DNA from: Gordionus sp. m RMFG-2023
Lineage: Eukaryota > Nematomorpha > Gordioida > Chordodea > Parachordodidae
Reading direction: 5' to 3'
Assembly: GCF_954871325.1 (NCBI RefSeq)
Contig: NC_088777.1
Coordinates: 18,949,366 to 19,013,365, forward strand
Length of the DNA: 64,000 bases
In this document: positions 11,045 through 23,358 of the stretch, piece by piece
Numbering within the stretch: position 1 is the first letter of the stretch
Layout of the letters: each line of letters opens with the position of its first letter
The notes under the pieces: generated by a model
Told to the model about the DNA's origin: nothing
Database searches by the model: none
What the model saw: only the letters and a program-made list of their open reading frames with translations
Position numbers and translations under genes: made by a program

Positions 11045-11240
11045 GTAATAGAGGATGAAGATATTATAATGCACTATCTGAATTAGATTGTCTTTAAAAT
11101 TTGCCAAAAATAAGGTTACTAAATGGGAAAAGGATTTTCCTAATCAAATAATAAGAACTAGTCAAAAAAATTTAGTTATTTATATGCCAGGAGCTCAAGA
11201 ATATGGGAAAGAGGCACACTCAATAAAAATGTTTTGACTT
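11023..11240 (+). pseudogene. Possible piggyBac transposase N-terminal scrap
   Basis: Two adjoining frames read GDYDNVIEDEDIIMHYL and then NLVIYMPGAQEYGKEAHS. An acidic start followed by 'I..PG....A' resembles the N-terminal part of piggyBac-type transposases, but the match is short and broken by a frameshift. Its start coincides with the last tandem unit, so the repeat may have grown from the edge of this insertion. Confidence 0.3.
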
Positions 11241-11619
11241 GTTCATAACATCAAAAATGATTAAAGAGAAACAATCAAAATAAAATAATTATATTTTACT
11301 TTGAAGCTTTCCTTTTCTTCCATTAAACTTTTTCAGCAAATATAACTTTTTATGATTTGATATTTGATAATAGGAATAAAATAAAACGAAATGATATCCA
11401 CTAGGAAAATTTAATTACTTCTTTTTATTTTACTTGCAATAAAATATTTGCGAATAATTACGAATATTTATATATAAATAATTTCGAATAATACGAATAA
11501 TTTTCCTCATTATTCATATTCGATTCGAAATTTCGAATCGTATAATTGCGTTATTCGTATTCGTAAAATATGAATCGAATATCAAATAACAAATAATTCG
11601 TTTTAGACCTAACTCTATT

Positions 11620-12969
11620 CCAGATTTGCGTTAACTATGAATAAGATGTTGACAAGATCATCTTGAAAATTTTCTGATTGTATATGGCTTATTAGTATTT
11701 TTTGGAGAATAGTGATGCTTCTCTTTTCATAATTCGAAATACACTTGTATTCGAAAATGTTAGAATCAATTTTAAAAAACAGGGTAAATTATGATTTTGG
11801 CCATATTACCTAATTTTCGAGATTTCTCCAAATGATGGCAAAGTTTTTGACCCTCTAGACGGATTATCGAGGTTTATGTATTTTAAAAAAATTGAATAAA
11901 TTAAGGTTTTTAACAGCTCTGTCTTACCTAGCTAATAAAAGATTTTGCAAATATATCCTTTCCTCCAATCATCACTCTTCATTTTGCATATAAACGTGAA
12001 AGAGTTAAAGGACCATTTTTACATTTAATAGGAAAAATAAAGCAATATTTATTAATGAACAAGAATAAATAATATAGAATAAATTGGGGGCGATTGTATT
12101 GAATAACTACGGAAGATTGAAGGTTAAGAATATATCATCAATTGTAGAATGTGGAATCCGTGAAAATTAGGAATATTAATAATTAAGTTCTTTATTTTCA
12201 ACTAAGATCAAATAAAAACAAAACAGTGAAAGTAATAATGATTATTTAAGTATATATACATCAATTTAATATTAAAATAAAAATTATTTATGACTTTTCA
12301 AAACATCAATTTAATATTAAATATAATATAATATCTCGTTTTACGCCTTAAGTCTTCTACAATACAAAATCCATTAATAAACAATGTTACTTGAATTTAA
12401 CATTTATATATTTAATTTAACTTATTTTCTATGACCTTTGCCGTGAATAGACAGAATAATATTTTCCATTATAGCCAAGTTGTTGTCATTCATCATGGGA
12501 AATAAAGCTATTAATCATAATAACAATTGTTTTGTTTGGTCCCTATAGCCGAGGGGTGCACATGGATTTAAAATACTTTGTTATAATTTCCTATTCGACA
12601 TTCTTCCATTTAAATTTTGGAATGTTGTATTTTCACTTCTTTCTATAATATAAACTTTTGGCGATTTGTTAAAACTAAGAATTAAAAAATATCTCTGTAG
12701 GCAGTATTTTGAATTGGGATTGGTGTACAAACTTTAAAATTGATGTTTGATATATAGTTTTTCTCAATTTTACTAAACTAAACAAACTTACTACAAGTTC
12801 TGATTTAATTGAGGCATTAATTAGTGATCTGCATAACCCAGCTTAACCCGAAATTTTTTTAAAAAAAATTTTGTCTAGCCCGGTTTTATCTTGAACAAAT
12901 TTTTTGTATTTGTCCCGAAAAACATGTCTTAAAATAATAAAAAAGATATTTTGTTGGCCTGTTCCGAAT
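11620..12969. other. Non-coding stretch; one weak terminal-exon candidate
   Basis: Mostly AT-rich with no recognised gene. On the minus strand near 12510-12428, after an AG, a frame reads LFPMMNDNNLAIMENIILS and stops soon after; it looks like a terminal exon but is unsupported otherwise. Confidence 0.3.
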
Positions 12970-13496
12970 TTATCTAAATATGGAAAATTTAATTTTTTTT
13001 AATTGTAAAAATCTGATCAAATGGATTATCCACACTTTGAATAAATTTGAAGAAATCATAAGTTCATAGCTTTTGTGATAATTTGTTTTTTGATGATTGT
13101 CAAAGATTTCTCCAGAATCTTTGTACTTGTTGAATGGAGTCTTAACAAGACTGTTAAGCTTAACTAAATTTCTTCCACTATATCTTAGGCCAAACAGGAC
13201 ATATTTTGCAATCCAATGTCTCGGATAGAGTAAGCTAGCCATAACCATCTAGTAAAATAACTGTTTTGAAATTTTAACTTTTGATTAGCTCATAAAGTTT
13301 GTGGATTATGAAAATTGAGGGGTGGAATATAAATCTATTATTAAATTAAATATTTATCAAGATATCTTTAGTACCTTTTTAAGAAGTATATGTCTTCTAG
13401 GCAAATTATTGTTATATTATTATTTGTTCTTATTTGCTTTTTTGTAAGATGACTAGGATTTTCATCATCATCGTTAAAAAAATTTCTTATGTCCAT
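12970..13496 (-). pseudogene. TTF-finger (DUF4371-type) hAT transposase fragment
   Basis: Starts MDIRNFFNDDDENPSHL (ATG at 13496), the typical opening of TTF/DUF4371 hAT transposases. Further down, WLAYSIRDIGLQ is in one frame and LNSLVKTPFNKYKDSG...HQKTNYHKS in another, which is the TTF zinc-finger core (LV..PF..y......H....YHK). At least one frameshift separates them (about 13210). The DUF4371 and catalytic parts are absent. It lies directly downstream of the BED hAT remnant, and the join falls between 13500 and 13790. Confidence 0.65.
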
Positions 13497-14415
13497 AATA
13501 ATTATTATTTGACTAGAAATTTGAAAATAATAGATAAATATTACAGAAAACTTGAAATCGAAATTAATTGATAAAATAACTAAATAAATGAATGTGATTA
13601 ATTAAATATATATTTAAAAAGAAAGAGATGGGAATAAATATTATAAAATATAAGATAATATAAACAATAATATTTTTGAAATATATATCCGACATCTGCA
13701 TTTTTTGGCTTTGGAGAGGGGATTATTTAAATTTTAGTTGTTTAAATAAAAATATCCATATATTATTGATGCATATTTTTTGATAAAGAAACATTCCTAC
13801 ATTGTGAATCCAATTTGATCACATACTTCTTCTACTTCTGAAATTTTTTCCTTGTCCATTAATTTCATTGACTGGAAATAGGAGTACCATCGGGTCTTGT
13901 TGGGAGCTATTAGATATCTTCATTTCTCCAATATATCAGCCATTTTAGGGGAAATATTTTGTTTATTAAAGCCAAACATTTAGCAAATGTTGATCTTGAT
14001 ATTCGATTAAAATTGATCATTTTCCGCCTTCTTTGCATCTATGGTTGCAATAAGGTTCAGATTATGATATCAACAACATTGATTAATTGGTAGGCTAATA
14101 GTCGGATTACTATCTTCTTTATTTTCTCCAAAAAACTCTAGAAAAACGTATAAATTTCTTTGGCCTGCAGGGCCATCTGTCACCTCCTCTCCATTATTAA
14201 TTTTATAAGTCTTATGAATACCCATAATTTTCTTAGTCAAAACATCATACATTTTCTAATTATGTGCCTCAGTGCAAAAGCTACTGATCTTCTCTTAAAG
14301 GTTAATGGGTCCAGCTAATGGGCAGTAACTCCGATAAAAGCCTTGAAATAAAACATAAAATTAATATAAATATAATATACCTTCGATGACTACTCCAGCA
14401 TTCAGCAGTGGTGCA

Positions 14416-15419
14416 TAGAGAATTGCACGGGCTGTCCGTAGCCTGACCCGAGTCTCGGGTCGGGTTGTAAGAGCTGTCCGACCCGAAACCCAACCCGACC
14501 CCAAAAAAATATTTATATAAATATCCTAAATTATAATTCATAATTTCAATTATAAAACCATATCATATTTTATTTATTACATTTTATTATTAAAATATCA
14601 ATCAGAATAGCATCTCATTTTCAATTATTATTTTATAATTTACATAACAACTATATTCCAAACTATTTTATATGAATATTTTAGTACATTGCATTGCATA
14701 GTTAACGATATTATTATATACTTTACTTTCATCATATTCTATCAAGTTAAATAAAATATATTACTAATATCTATTTAATTAATAGCCTCATATTTCCATA
14801 TTCGATAGCCTTTTTGGTACTGATCCCAAAAAACTCAAAAGTTGTGCCAAATTAAAAAAAAAAGTCCATGTTTTGTAGACGTGATTTGAGATCATTTGAT
14901 GCAATTCATGGGGAAGGCTTTGTTGATTGTTGCCAATATTGGCTCAATAAATGGAAATTTGATGTTAAAAGTATCCCAACGACAATTTCTAGAAATTTGA
15001 TAGATACTGCTGATGATATACGCAATAAATTATTTCCAAAATTAGGCGCATATATGAAAAAGGGTCGATATGCTGATAACAAATATATGAAAATATGGTT
15101 AAATTATTTATAATTTTTAGATTCGATAATATTTTAACTTTTTTATAATATTTTATACAAATTGAATAAAATGCTATTTAATATATATCTTGATTAGATT
15201 ATTGCCGTCAATAAACTTTTATTTAAGGTGGCTATGAATAAATATTAAATACACATAATTTTTTTTTTGGTTATTATAATATTCAAACTCAAATTGTAAA
15301 ATTTTATTCGGGCTCGGGTCGGGTCGGGTTGGACTAAAAAATGTGTGCTCGGGTCAGACTCGGACCAAAAGTTCTTAAATTCGGGCTCGGGCACGAAAAA
15401 AATACTTTGCAGACCTCTA
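14416..15419 (+). mobile_element. Non-autonomous hAT, TAGAG..TGCA type, nested
   Basis: Left end TAGAGAATTGCACGGGC, right end read inward TAGAGGTCTGCAAAG, with a perfect 8-bp duplication GTGGTGCA (14408-14415 and 15420-15427). Both subterminal zones (14420-14500, 15300-15400) carry many copies of CGGGTCGGGT or CCGACCCG. The element interrupts the older hAT gene: removing it and one duplication restores the frame across YVCTT|AECWSS. At 1004 bp with a fragment of transposase it is an internal-deletion derivative. Confidence 0.92.
14868..15113 (+). pseudogene. hAT transposase N-terminal fragment
   Basis: Encodes DLRSFDAIHGEGFVDCCQYW...IPTTISRNLIDTADDIR, matching the Hermes/hobo-type region 'DLRPF..V.G.GF...... 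P..TTVSR' that follows the BED finger. About 80 codons. Both the finger before it and the catalytic core after it are absent. Confidence 0.75.
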
Positions 15420-16224
15420 GTGGTGCATACATATGAGATTTCAGACAAATCTCTTATAAGATTTGTGGTCATATCTGTAAAGGTAATAGATATTTTGTTG
15501 CCTAGAGTTTGATGACAGATAATTTTTATAGTTAGAGAAAATGTTTTAATTATTTTCTCATATGAAGGATCATCAACCAGTGATAGTGGTTGGAAGTGTC
15601 TCTAATAATGTCCATTATAACTTTGGCAACTGTTTTTTGTGATATTGCTGGCATGTTGAGATTATAAAAATTTAATCTTGTTTGTTTGGATTTGCAACCA
15701 CTTTGGTTTTGCAGAGAATATTTATGTGTTTGGCAATGTCATTTTTGAATTCACTATGCTTTCTCTTTATAAAAAAAAATATAGTATTATTAATAAATAT
15801 GTTGACATTAAGATTAACAAATATAATAATTTAAATGAATTACTTCTAAATGCCTTTTGAGGTATGAACTAATAACATTTAAAGACGATATGTTCTTCTT
15901 TCATAAAGAGCATGTCCCAGTTATCATGGCTTAGTTACTTCCATCCGTTTCATATAAATCAAAATATTTACGTAGCTTTTGGGTAAAACATTCTCACTTA
16001 TATCTGTCACATCAATAGTAGGTATATTATCTTCTAAATCTATAATGGATATTAAAACTTAGAATTAATTTATATTATATATAAAATAAATAAAACTTGG
16101 AGGCTGTCTCGATAAAATTTATGAATATAAAATATGATGTAAATAGATATTCTTTAAAAAAATAATATTTTGACTTAATTTAAAATTTATTGCTTTTTAA
16201 AAAAAAAAAATTTTTTAAATAATC

Positions 16225-16362
16225 GAGATCTAATATTAAACAAAATGATTTCGATCACGATCCTCAATTTTAGATAGGATCATAAATCCGGAAAAATTTC
16301 TAAATTTAGGATCGAATCCAAGATCGTCGATCTTTTCATCTCGATGATTTAACAACTTTATT
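16225..16362. mobile_element. hAT end remnant with GATCGTCGATC subterminal repeats
   Basis: About 130 bp similar to 26425-26548: shared CTAATATT(A/T)AACAAAATGAT, ATCACGAT, CATAAATCCGG, AGGATCG and GATCGTCGATCTTTT, ending TTTAACAACTTT (compare TTTAACAACTCTG of the elements at 26765 and 36516). The left partner is not visible. Confidence 0.6.
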
Positions 16363-18054
16363 AAAATGAATAGAACTAAACTAAACAAAATTTATAAACT
16401 TCATTTATCATCTTTCGTTATTGGGGAAAAGAATGGTAATTTTTGTATCAAAATCAATTATTGAAATGAATAACCAGGTCCACATCCAAAAATTTAATTT
16501 ATTGTATTCAATCAAAATAAACAATACTTCAATGTTATGCAATCATTTTGTTTGTAATACTGAAATTTATTATTTAGTAAACAATATTTTTTTTAAGTTA
16601 GCAAAGATAAATAAGCAAAATTTGAATGAAAAAAACTTTAGGCCCAAGCCCATATCCCAAAATAGTGTATTTAGGCAATCATTTTTATTGCAATACTGAA
16701 ATTTATTATTTAGAAAAAAATTGCAGTATAAATTATTGATAATATTTTGTTCATCGTTGTTATAATGATATCAAGATCTGAAGTATATAAAAGCAATATT
16801 TTTAATAGTAATACACAATTACTTTGTAGGCCAGCAATTAATTATGTTTTCATACACTTTATCTTAAATTGATTAATTTTATTTACATAAATTAAATTAG
16901 TTTGCCAAAAACATTTTAAAATTATAAATATTAATTTCGAAAAATAAAAAAAATTGATCTTATAACACTCTTCATTATAATTGAAAAATCTTATTTAAAT
17001 AAACTCTTTAATTAATGGGTTCTACACAGGTCATTCATAAATGTCAATTTCACTTAAAAAATAATATTAAATTTTGACATGTCAGTCTAAAACGTTACAC
17101 CGGCCCGAACCCGACACTATTTTTGAAAATAGGAACGGATTTGCAGATCTCGAATATTATAAACTAATTTTAAGTAACAGAAAGTCTTCATATGTAAGCG
17201 ATAATAAATGTATATTATATAAATTAACATTCAAGTAACAAGTTAGGTTAAAAACACTAATGATTATCAATTAAAAACCTTATAAATATAGGAAGAATCG
17301 ATATAAATTTGCTAAAAAAATAACCCAAATGTCGCTACGTTTAAAAAAGTTTAAACACGAACCGGAATTGTTTTATACTTAACGGTTCTATATTCAACCC
17401 GAAACGAAATATAAAAATAAAATTTTATATAGGATAAAAATAATGGCTAAATATTTAAATTCATTCAATAAATAATATATGAAACACTCGTAATTATAGA
17501 TAATAAAACAATGGGAAAAATTATATGTGTCTTTTACAAAATAATTAGTTAAAAATTTTTCGAAATATAAAATCTAATAGGTGAGTATTCTCCACACGGC
17601 CCAACCAATCGAATGATTTACTGAAATTATTTAAATAAATGATTCGTTCGCCAAAATATTCGCTTTATTCGAATCGAATTATTAGATATATTTTATAGAA
17701 TAAACGTTTGATTCTAATCGAATTATTTTTTCTTATTAAAATAAATTACCATTCGTCACAATTTGATTCGAGTTTTTTAAAATATAACTTTAATAAAAAG
17801 TTCCATTCAATTTATATTAAAAGGTTATAAATTTCTTTCATATAATATACTTAAACCTTTTTTTTTGTTTATAGAAAATTATAAATAATTGAAAATGAAA
17901 TTAAAATCTAAAAACCAGAACATGTTGGTTCCTTTTACAAATTAACTTTCCTTATATTATTTATGATGGTATTTTACATGCGGAAATACCTCTTATTCTT
18001 AGCATTCATTTATATTGATTTATTATATATTTTTTTCTCCATTATTAAAAAAAG
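16363..18054. other. Non-coding; decayed transposon ends
   Basis: No exon recognised, although the 5' half of the acid phosphatase gene should lie somewhere upstream of 18055. Contains an orphan end at about 17095-17150 (CGGCCCGAACCCGACAC... TTTGCAGATCTCGA, same type as 14416-15419) and a patch of CGAAT/ATTCG motifs at about 17600-17770 resembling the subterminal zone of the 7728-11611 family. Confidence 0.4.
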
Positions 18055-20990
18055 CATGATACAACCTTAACCGCCTTACTTTCTATACTCAACGCGTTCA
18101 CTCTCAATTCCGTTATAAAAAGTCCTTATTATTCCGCTGCTATTTTTTTTGAATTTTATTCTAAAAATCGCTCAAACGAATATCTTTCATCGCATAGGAA
18201 GGAAAGAGATCTATTTAATACAATCGATGGCAGTTATGAAAATGTCAAGGATAATAAGAAGAATTATTTTGTCAAAGTAGGTGTAGTTATTAATATATGT
18301 TTTAATATCTTTAAAATCTTAAGATATTTTTATCTTTGGAAAATTTTTTGAGAATGCTCGAACAAAGCTTTTGGTCAAATTTTACCTATAATTTTCAAAC
18401 TTTTTTATGTTTTTTTACGAGTAAAAAAATTTTTCATGGTCTGACATTTAAATTTTTTTAAAAAAATTTCCAAGTTTTTAGGGTAATAGATTATGGAGGA
18501 TATGGGAATAGTAGGGATGATAATAAATATGTGAACCATATATTTTTCATAATATTAATATTGTATTTATATAAACATATAAGTAACATTATATTTTATA
18601 TAATGTATAGCGTGATGTGAGGATCATTTTTTCTAAGGTAGGCGAGATCGAATATAAATTATAATATTTTAGGGAATTAGTTTCACCAACTAATATAATT
18701 CTACTTTTTATTTACATAATGAACACCCACGGGAAATTTTTTTAGTCTCTATTTTACCATTTAAAAAATGGTGCTAGGACTTGATGAAGAGGTTCTTGAA
18801 GTTAAATTGAAAATATTTTCTCAACTTTATATTTTGCTTCTTAAATAGTATTAAAATAAATTTATTTATTATAATATCAAGATATTCTACAAGAATTCAC
18901 CTTTAAAATACTTTGAAAATTTAACGAATTCATCTGAAAGAGAAGCCAGAAATGAAAATCAAATTGAAATAATGAAACCATCGTATGGGGAGACTGATGA
19001 TAATATGGTCTTACTCAAATTACCCGGTTAGTTTAATATCTAAAAATTGATTTTCTATAAACATTATATTCATCCAAATAGTTTTGACAATATTAAATTT
19101 TATTAAATTCTTCGTTTTAAAAAACTTATTGTTTGATACTATATATTTTGCAAATAGTTCTCCCTATATATATATTTTGAAAAAATTTCGGAAATAATTA
19201 AAAATAGGTTGTCTTGATGAATATTGTCCGTTTGAAACCTTTGTTTCCTATGTAAGTAAAAGATTTCCAACTGATATTGAAAAAGAATGCCAACAAATGT
19301 TCATTCTATCATATTGCCACTCGACAAGTAAAATTATTTTTTCTATACATATTTTACTAAATACATAATGTGGTTACTTGCATTTTAATTTTATTATCAA
19401 TTTCTAACCCTTTCTTACACCGGTGGGGTTATATAGTATTACCTCTCCATACTTATTAAAATGACTATCACAAATTTTTCGATTTATTTTTAGTAGCTTA
19501 TAAACCTTTATTTTTTTAAAAATTAATCATATGTATATATTATAACTAACGAAAAATTTTTTAATAGTCCATTTTTTAGACATTTAGAACCCCATATCTC
19601 AGCTGTTTGGAGCTGGGGGGCTAAAATTTTATTTTATTCTTAATTATAATATTTACAAACTCTTTTTTTTGTTGATTTGTCATACACCATATCTAAAATG
19701 ATGAAAAATCAAAATAATATACCAATAAAATAAGAATGAAAGTCGATTCAATTTGCATTTTTCGAACTACCCCCCCCCCCCCCCCTCTTCAGTCCCCCAT
19801 ATTAAAGGAGATAAAAAAGTATCTATAAAATAGCCGAGAATTATTTCAATATTTTTTAAAAAATGGGCTATAATGACTGAAGTTACCTGATGGTGAAATG
19901 AACAGGAAAGCCGTTATTTAAAACAATATTTGTTTCTTGTAACTTCTGTGGATGATACGGAATTTTTATGATTGACCTAGCATGTAGATAGTACCAAGCT
20001 AAAGGTAAGTCTTTTTCCCAATGGATTAAGAGTAATCCATCCTGCCTTTTGTCGTTGGACACGTTTAAATTCAATTTAGGGTGCAAATGATTTTTACCCT
20101 TTTTAGAGCCTTGAAGATTATGTTGATTACACTTATCTTATGTTTCAGTTTTTTTAAAAATTTTGCAGTGCAAAAATTATTGTCCGTTTTTCTCGGTAAA
20201 TTATTTTAAAAATGACTTTCTCCCCTCAGCTAGTATAGGTATCGGACAATATCGGTAGTTAGTATTTTGCATTTTCACCCAGTATCATTGGATGCCCAAA
20301 AATTAGATAGCCTTCATAAATTTATATAAAAAAATCTAAACCGATACGAATATTTTACTCCCTATTTCATCATATTTTTATAAAATGTCTTTTATAAATC
20401 ATAATACTAAATTTTTATTTTCACCTCACCTTTTACATTTGCACTTCCGCATAAATAAGGAAAAGATAATAATTTTTATAACCCAATAAGTGAATGCGAG
20501 TCCTTAAACTTTCGACAATATAACATACAAGTACTTAAACTTATATAATAACAGAAATTATCAATATTTTGAAATAATTTGCTTTATAAGTTTAAGTTAA
20601 TTTCCTATTTTACTTTTTATTGATCATTTTCTATTTTATTTGTCTTTTTTCACCTTATAAATAAAAAAATATATAGGAAACAATTGGGCCACCTGCTTCA
20701 TTGTTTTCCCTATTTTTCTTCTCATGTGTATTCTCTTATGCTCTTGGGGTCTCATTGTATGGGCTATAAAAAGACCTATCATACAGAGCGGATCTAACTC
20801 AGACTTGGACCCATTAAATTCTTTAATAGTTGATAATGGTCAAGATATTTCGGAAAACACAGGGTTAATCAACGACAAAAATCGGGATAGTATTTTTAAG
20901 ATCCCAGGGATTACTAATATATCGAATCCATCTAATTATTCTCAAGGAAGCAAAAGTGGTTATACAGCCGTCCCTACATCCGAATATTGA
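18055..20990 (+). CDS. ACP2-like: Lysosomal-type histidine acid phosphatase, 3' part of gene
   Basis: Type I membrane acid phosphatase. Four exons with fully consistent phases: 18055-18276, 18882-19026, 19208-19327 and 20677-20990 (stop). Exon 1 opens HDTTLTALLSILNAF, the second catalytic motif of the histidine phosphatase family (the H-D pair acts in catalysis). Exons 2-3 give VLLKLPGCLDEYCPFETF... and a cysteine about 25 residues on (KECQQ), matching 'L.LPGC...CPL..F....EC' of LAP/PAP. Exon 4 encodes a membrane span (WATCFIVFPIFLLMCILL onward, about 25 residues) and a 70-residue acidic cytosolic tail with GYTAV, a YxxΦ sorting signal as in ACP2, but the tail is far longer than the roughly 19 residues of mammalian LAP. 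The RHG-containing 5' exons are not seen. The first exon's acceptor is AAAAAAAG, somewhat weak. Confidence 0.85.
19565..19870. mobile_element. Candidate small inverted-repeat element in acid phosphatase intron
   Basis: Starts TAGTCCATTTTTTA and ends with its near reverse complement TAAAAAATGGGCTA; TA or TAA flanks both sides. Inside are CCATATCTCAGCTGTTTGG and a run of about 17 C (19770-19787). A TA-target MITE is plausible; the internal inverted arm is weak. Confidence 0.4.
19887..20131 (-). CDS. Antisense exon-like frame, unknown
   Basis: On the opposite strand within the last acid phosphatase intron, an open frame between an AG (GATAAG) and a clean donor (ATCAG|GTAACT). It reads KLNLNVSNDKRQDGLLLIHW... 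LPLAWYYLHARSIIKIPYH... VHFTI. The composition is protein-like (W, H, P spread through it) rather than AT-noise. I do not recognise the family. It may be one exon of an overlapping gene or a gene fragment. Confidence 0.35.
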
Positions 20991-23261
20991 TGACAAATGA
21001 TTTTTAATTTTATTAGGCTAGATATAGTCTATTTATTAAGATATGCAAATATATTGCTAGAACGACTAATTTACTAACTGATCTTCCAATATTAAAAAAA
21101 TATATATATTATTTATTAAATCATTAATAGGACTCGATTTTTATAAGGTAATTTTTTGCACATTTCATATTTTTTGGTAAAATTATTTATAACAATTTCA
21201 ATTACACATTCTTTTTTAAAAAAATTTTTTTACTACAAATTATGATATTGAATTTATATTAATATATTCTTTCATCTCACCTCACTCTGAAAATTCAAGA
21301 AATTTATGATATTGAATTAATATATATGATTGGATGGATTAAAATACGAATATTTAAGACATATTTTGGTTTTTTACATTTTTTTAAAATGTTGACTTCC
21401 TAATTTTATATAAATTATATCTCATTGATAATTTTAGTGTTTAAATCTACTCTCTATTTCTTAATTGAATGTAAAAATAAATTTGAACGCAACTTATACT
21501 ACCCAATTCAATTTATAAACAAAAACATAAGAAATTATTGTCATTTTTATTTCCAAGTGCATATATTCAACAATTAGGTATAAAATATATTTTAGGGTAC
21601 TCCAGTATTTATCATCGTCTGGCCTGTATAGCTCAGGGGCTAAATCTCACTATTTTGGTTTTAGCCTCCTCGTCACATTTTGTTAAAGTTTTGATAGGGG
21701 CTGAGTATTTCCAATATAAATTTTTGAAGGAAAGTTCAAATTTGAGTTATTGAATAATATTTTATATAAATAATATTTTTAATTTTTTATGTCTAATTAT
21801 TAAAATTAAGTAAAAACAACTTTTTTCCCCCTTATAAGATTTTTTCGTATTATAAAATTAATTTATTATTTTTAGACCAATTCCTAACAAAATAGAATAA
21901 CTTTAATATGATGAATAAACTTGTTATCATTAATTGATGTAAAAAATAGTTGTTTTTTTTGTTATAAAATAAAATTATAATAAAAATTTATTCTATTTAG
22001 TTCAGATTAAAATCCAAAAAATTATACCTTTACATATTTTTTGTTTTATTCCAGAGTAGGTCTGAAACTGAAAATTGGCATTGACGCGATATATGGCAGG
22101 GACCCAGTGTTGCAGTCCTAAAATTAGCGGTGAGGGCACGCTAAAATGGGCAAAAATAGAGGCGAAAAATTTTTATTTATATAAAATGGTCATTTAGAAA
22201 GTTATATAAAAATTGAATTATTGCAAAGAAAAAGATAATTTTTTACATTGTATTTCATAATTCTAAGGCGTGACGGTCCATAATTTCACTGATTCGATAT
22301 TACCTAAAGCCTATCCGATATTTATATTGATTTTTATTTACCATCATCTATCTTTGGATCTATGTCATAAAAATATCAATATTTTTTTAAAAACCAACTA
22401 ACTTTCACGAATGATTAAGTGTTTAATTTTTTTATTCTCCAAAAGTTAATAATCTCATTTAATTTGCAATGTTTATGGGTGAATGTAATATTGTTAAACA
22501 GCTCCATTTAGTCGATTTTTAAAAAGGCTGAATCAAGATTTTCACCAAAATATTATTACCTAAACCTCACAATTCCGTTAATAGAAATTCAAAACTTTCT
22601 GCCATCTGTGGGCAAAATCAATAATATTGTACTCTTGTTTAAATAATGGCTAAATCAAGCCATTTAACAACACCAGCTGAATGTAACTCTTAAGAATTTT
22701 AGACCTATGACATGTCAGCCGCTTTTTAATATATTGAGAAGAATTCCGCTGACTATGCATTGGCAACTTTTACAATCTCAGGGTTTTTTTTTCTAATTTC
22801 TGGATTTTGAGGAGGCCTATTAATGTTTATCATCCTTAAACTAGAAATATGTTTTATAAGTCTTGCACCCAAATCCGTCATGAATTCATAAGGTGAATGC
22901 TACTCTCAAATTCAGTAGTACCACACGAAATTTTGTTAATACAATTTTTAAATTCTTTCAAATCACGCCATTAAATTTGTCCCCATAACGATATAATATT
23001 TTTCATTACTAGAATTATTGCTAGTGTTCATTAACCTATTTTGCATATTGTGAATTAAGGGAGTAATTAATTATTATTGATAATACTATACGATTTTAAA
23101 AAGGAATCGTTCGATTTAGTGATTTTTCAGCTCTAGGTGAACTGATTGTTTTTGTCTGAAGCCTTAAAAAAAAATTTAATTAGAAAATCCTAAATCAAGG
23201 CGAGATCTGATAAGAATTCCCAATTTTCTAATCATGGGCATTTACACTGTTGCTGGAATTT
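20991..23261. other. Intergenic, AT-rich
   Basis: No gene recognised. About 22108-22165 begins CAGTGTTGCAGTCC and contains AGCGGTGAGGGCACGCT, the look of a hAT end without partner. 22520-22620 shares ACCTAAACC..(C/A)..CCGTTA and following bases with the repeat at 30275-30330. Confidence 0.35.
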
Positions 23262-23358
23262 TTGAAATAAGTATATTATTTGAATTTGACCATATTTGAC
23301 CGGCCAAATATCGGTCAATTGACCGAATTGTATTTGACCGGTCAAATGCACAACCCTG
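23262..23358. mobile_element. Solo inverted end of the CAGGGTTG hAT
   Basis: About 80 bp that are the reverse complement of the left end of the element at 23501: both contain CAGGGTTGTGCATTTGACCG and the palindromes TTTGACCGGTCAAA and CGGTCAATTGACCG. The only clear difference is a 10-bp insertion near the inner side. 142 bp of other DNA separate the two. Confidence 0.8.

Larger units (their letters stand above)
7728..11611 (-). mobile_element. BED-finger hAT transposon, TAGGCCTA type
   Basis: Ends are TAGGCCTACAAAAATCGAAT at the left and, read inward from the right, TAGGTCTAAAACGAATTATT. They are flanked by 8-bp target duplications gctctatt (7720-7727) and actctatt (11612-11619), 7 of 8 matching. 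Both subterminal regions (7740-7830, 11450-11590) are packed with CGAAT/ATTCG motifs. Inside: a transposase gene on the minus strand (8151-10017), a three-unit tandem repeat (10439-11044) and a possible piggyBac scrap. The 3.9-kb length and divergence of the ends suggest moderate age. Confidence 0.85.
13790..16050 (-). pseudogene. Decayed BED hAT transposase, split by a younger hAT
   Basis: Recognisable blocks, N- to C-terminal on the minus strand: a BED finger ending LKRHLEVIH (about 15990-15840), PAISQKTVAKVIMDII (about 15650), DLSEISYVCTT (about 15460), then across the 14416-15419 insertion AECWSSHRR, a roughly 40-nt intron, FIGVTAH, LDPLTFKRRSVAFALRHI, MYDVLTKKIMGIHKTYKI, a degenerate LP..Q.C..HNLNLIATIDA, and NKTRWYSYFQSMK (about 13910). 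There are several stops and frameshifts (for example the usual W in 'TAHW' is TAG). This is an old copy; no C-terminal dimerisation block found. Confidence 0.7.

Noticed and set aside
10000-11060. CRISPR-like array
   Set aside because: The three long units are diverged tandem repeats without spacers; the context is a eukaryotic transposon.
19765-19790. Poly-C run as a regulatory motif
   Set aside because: Homopolymer runs of C or G recur in the window (10141, 28650, 34150, 41705) with no consistent neighbour.
21620-21680. tRNA-like stretch (TAGCTCAGGGGC)
   Set aside because: Resembles a D-arm, but no acceptor stem, anticodon arm or T-loop can be folded around it.
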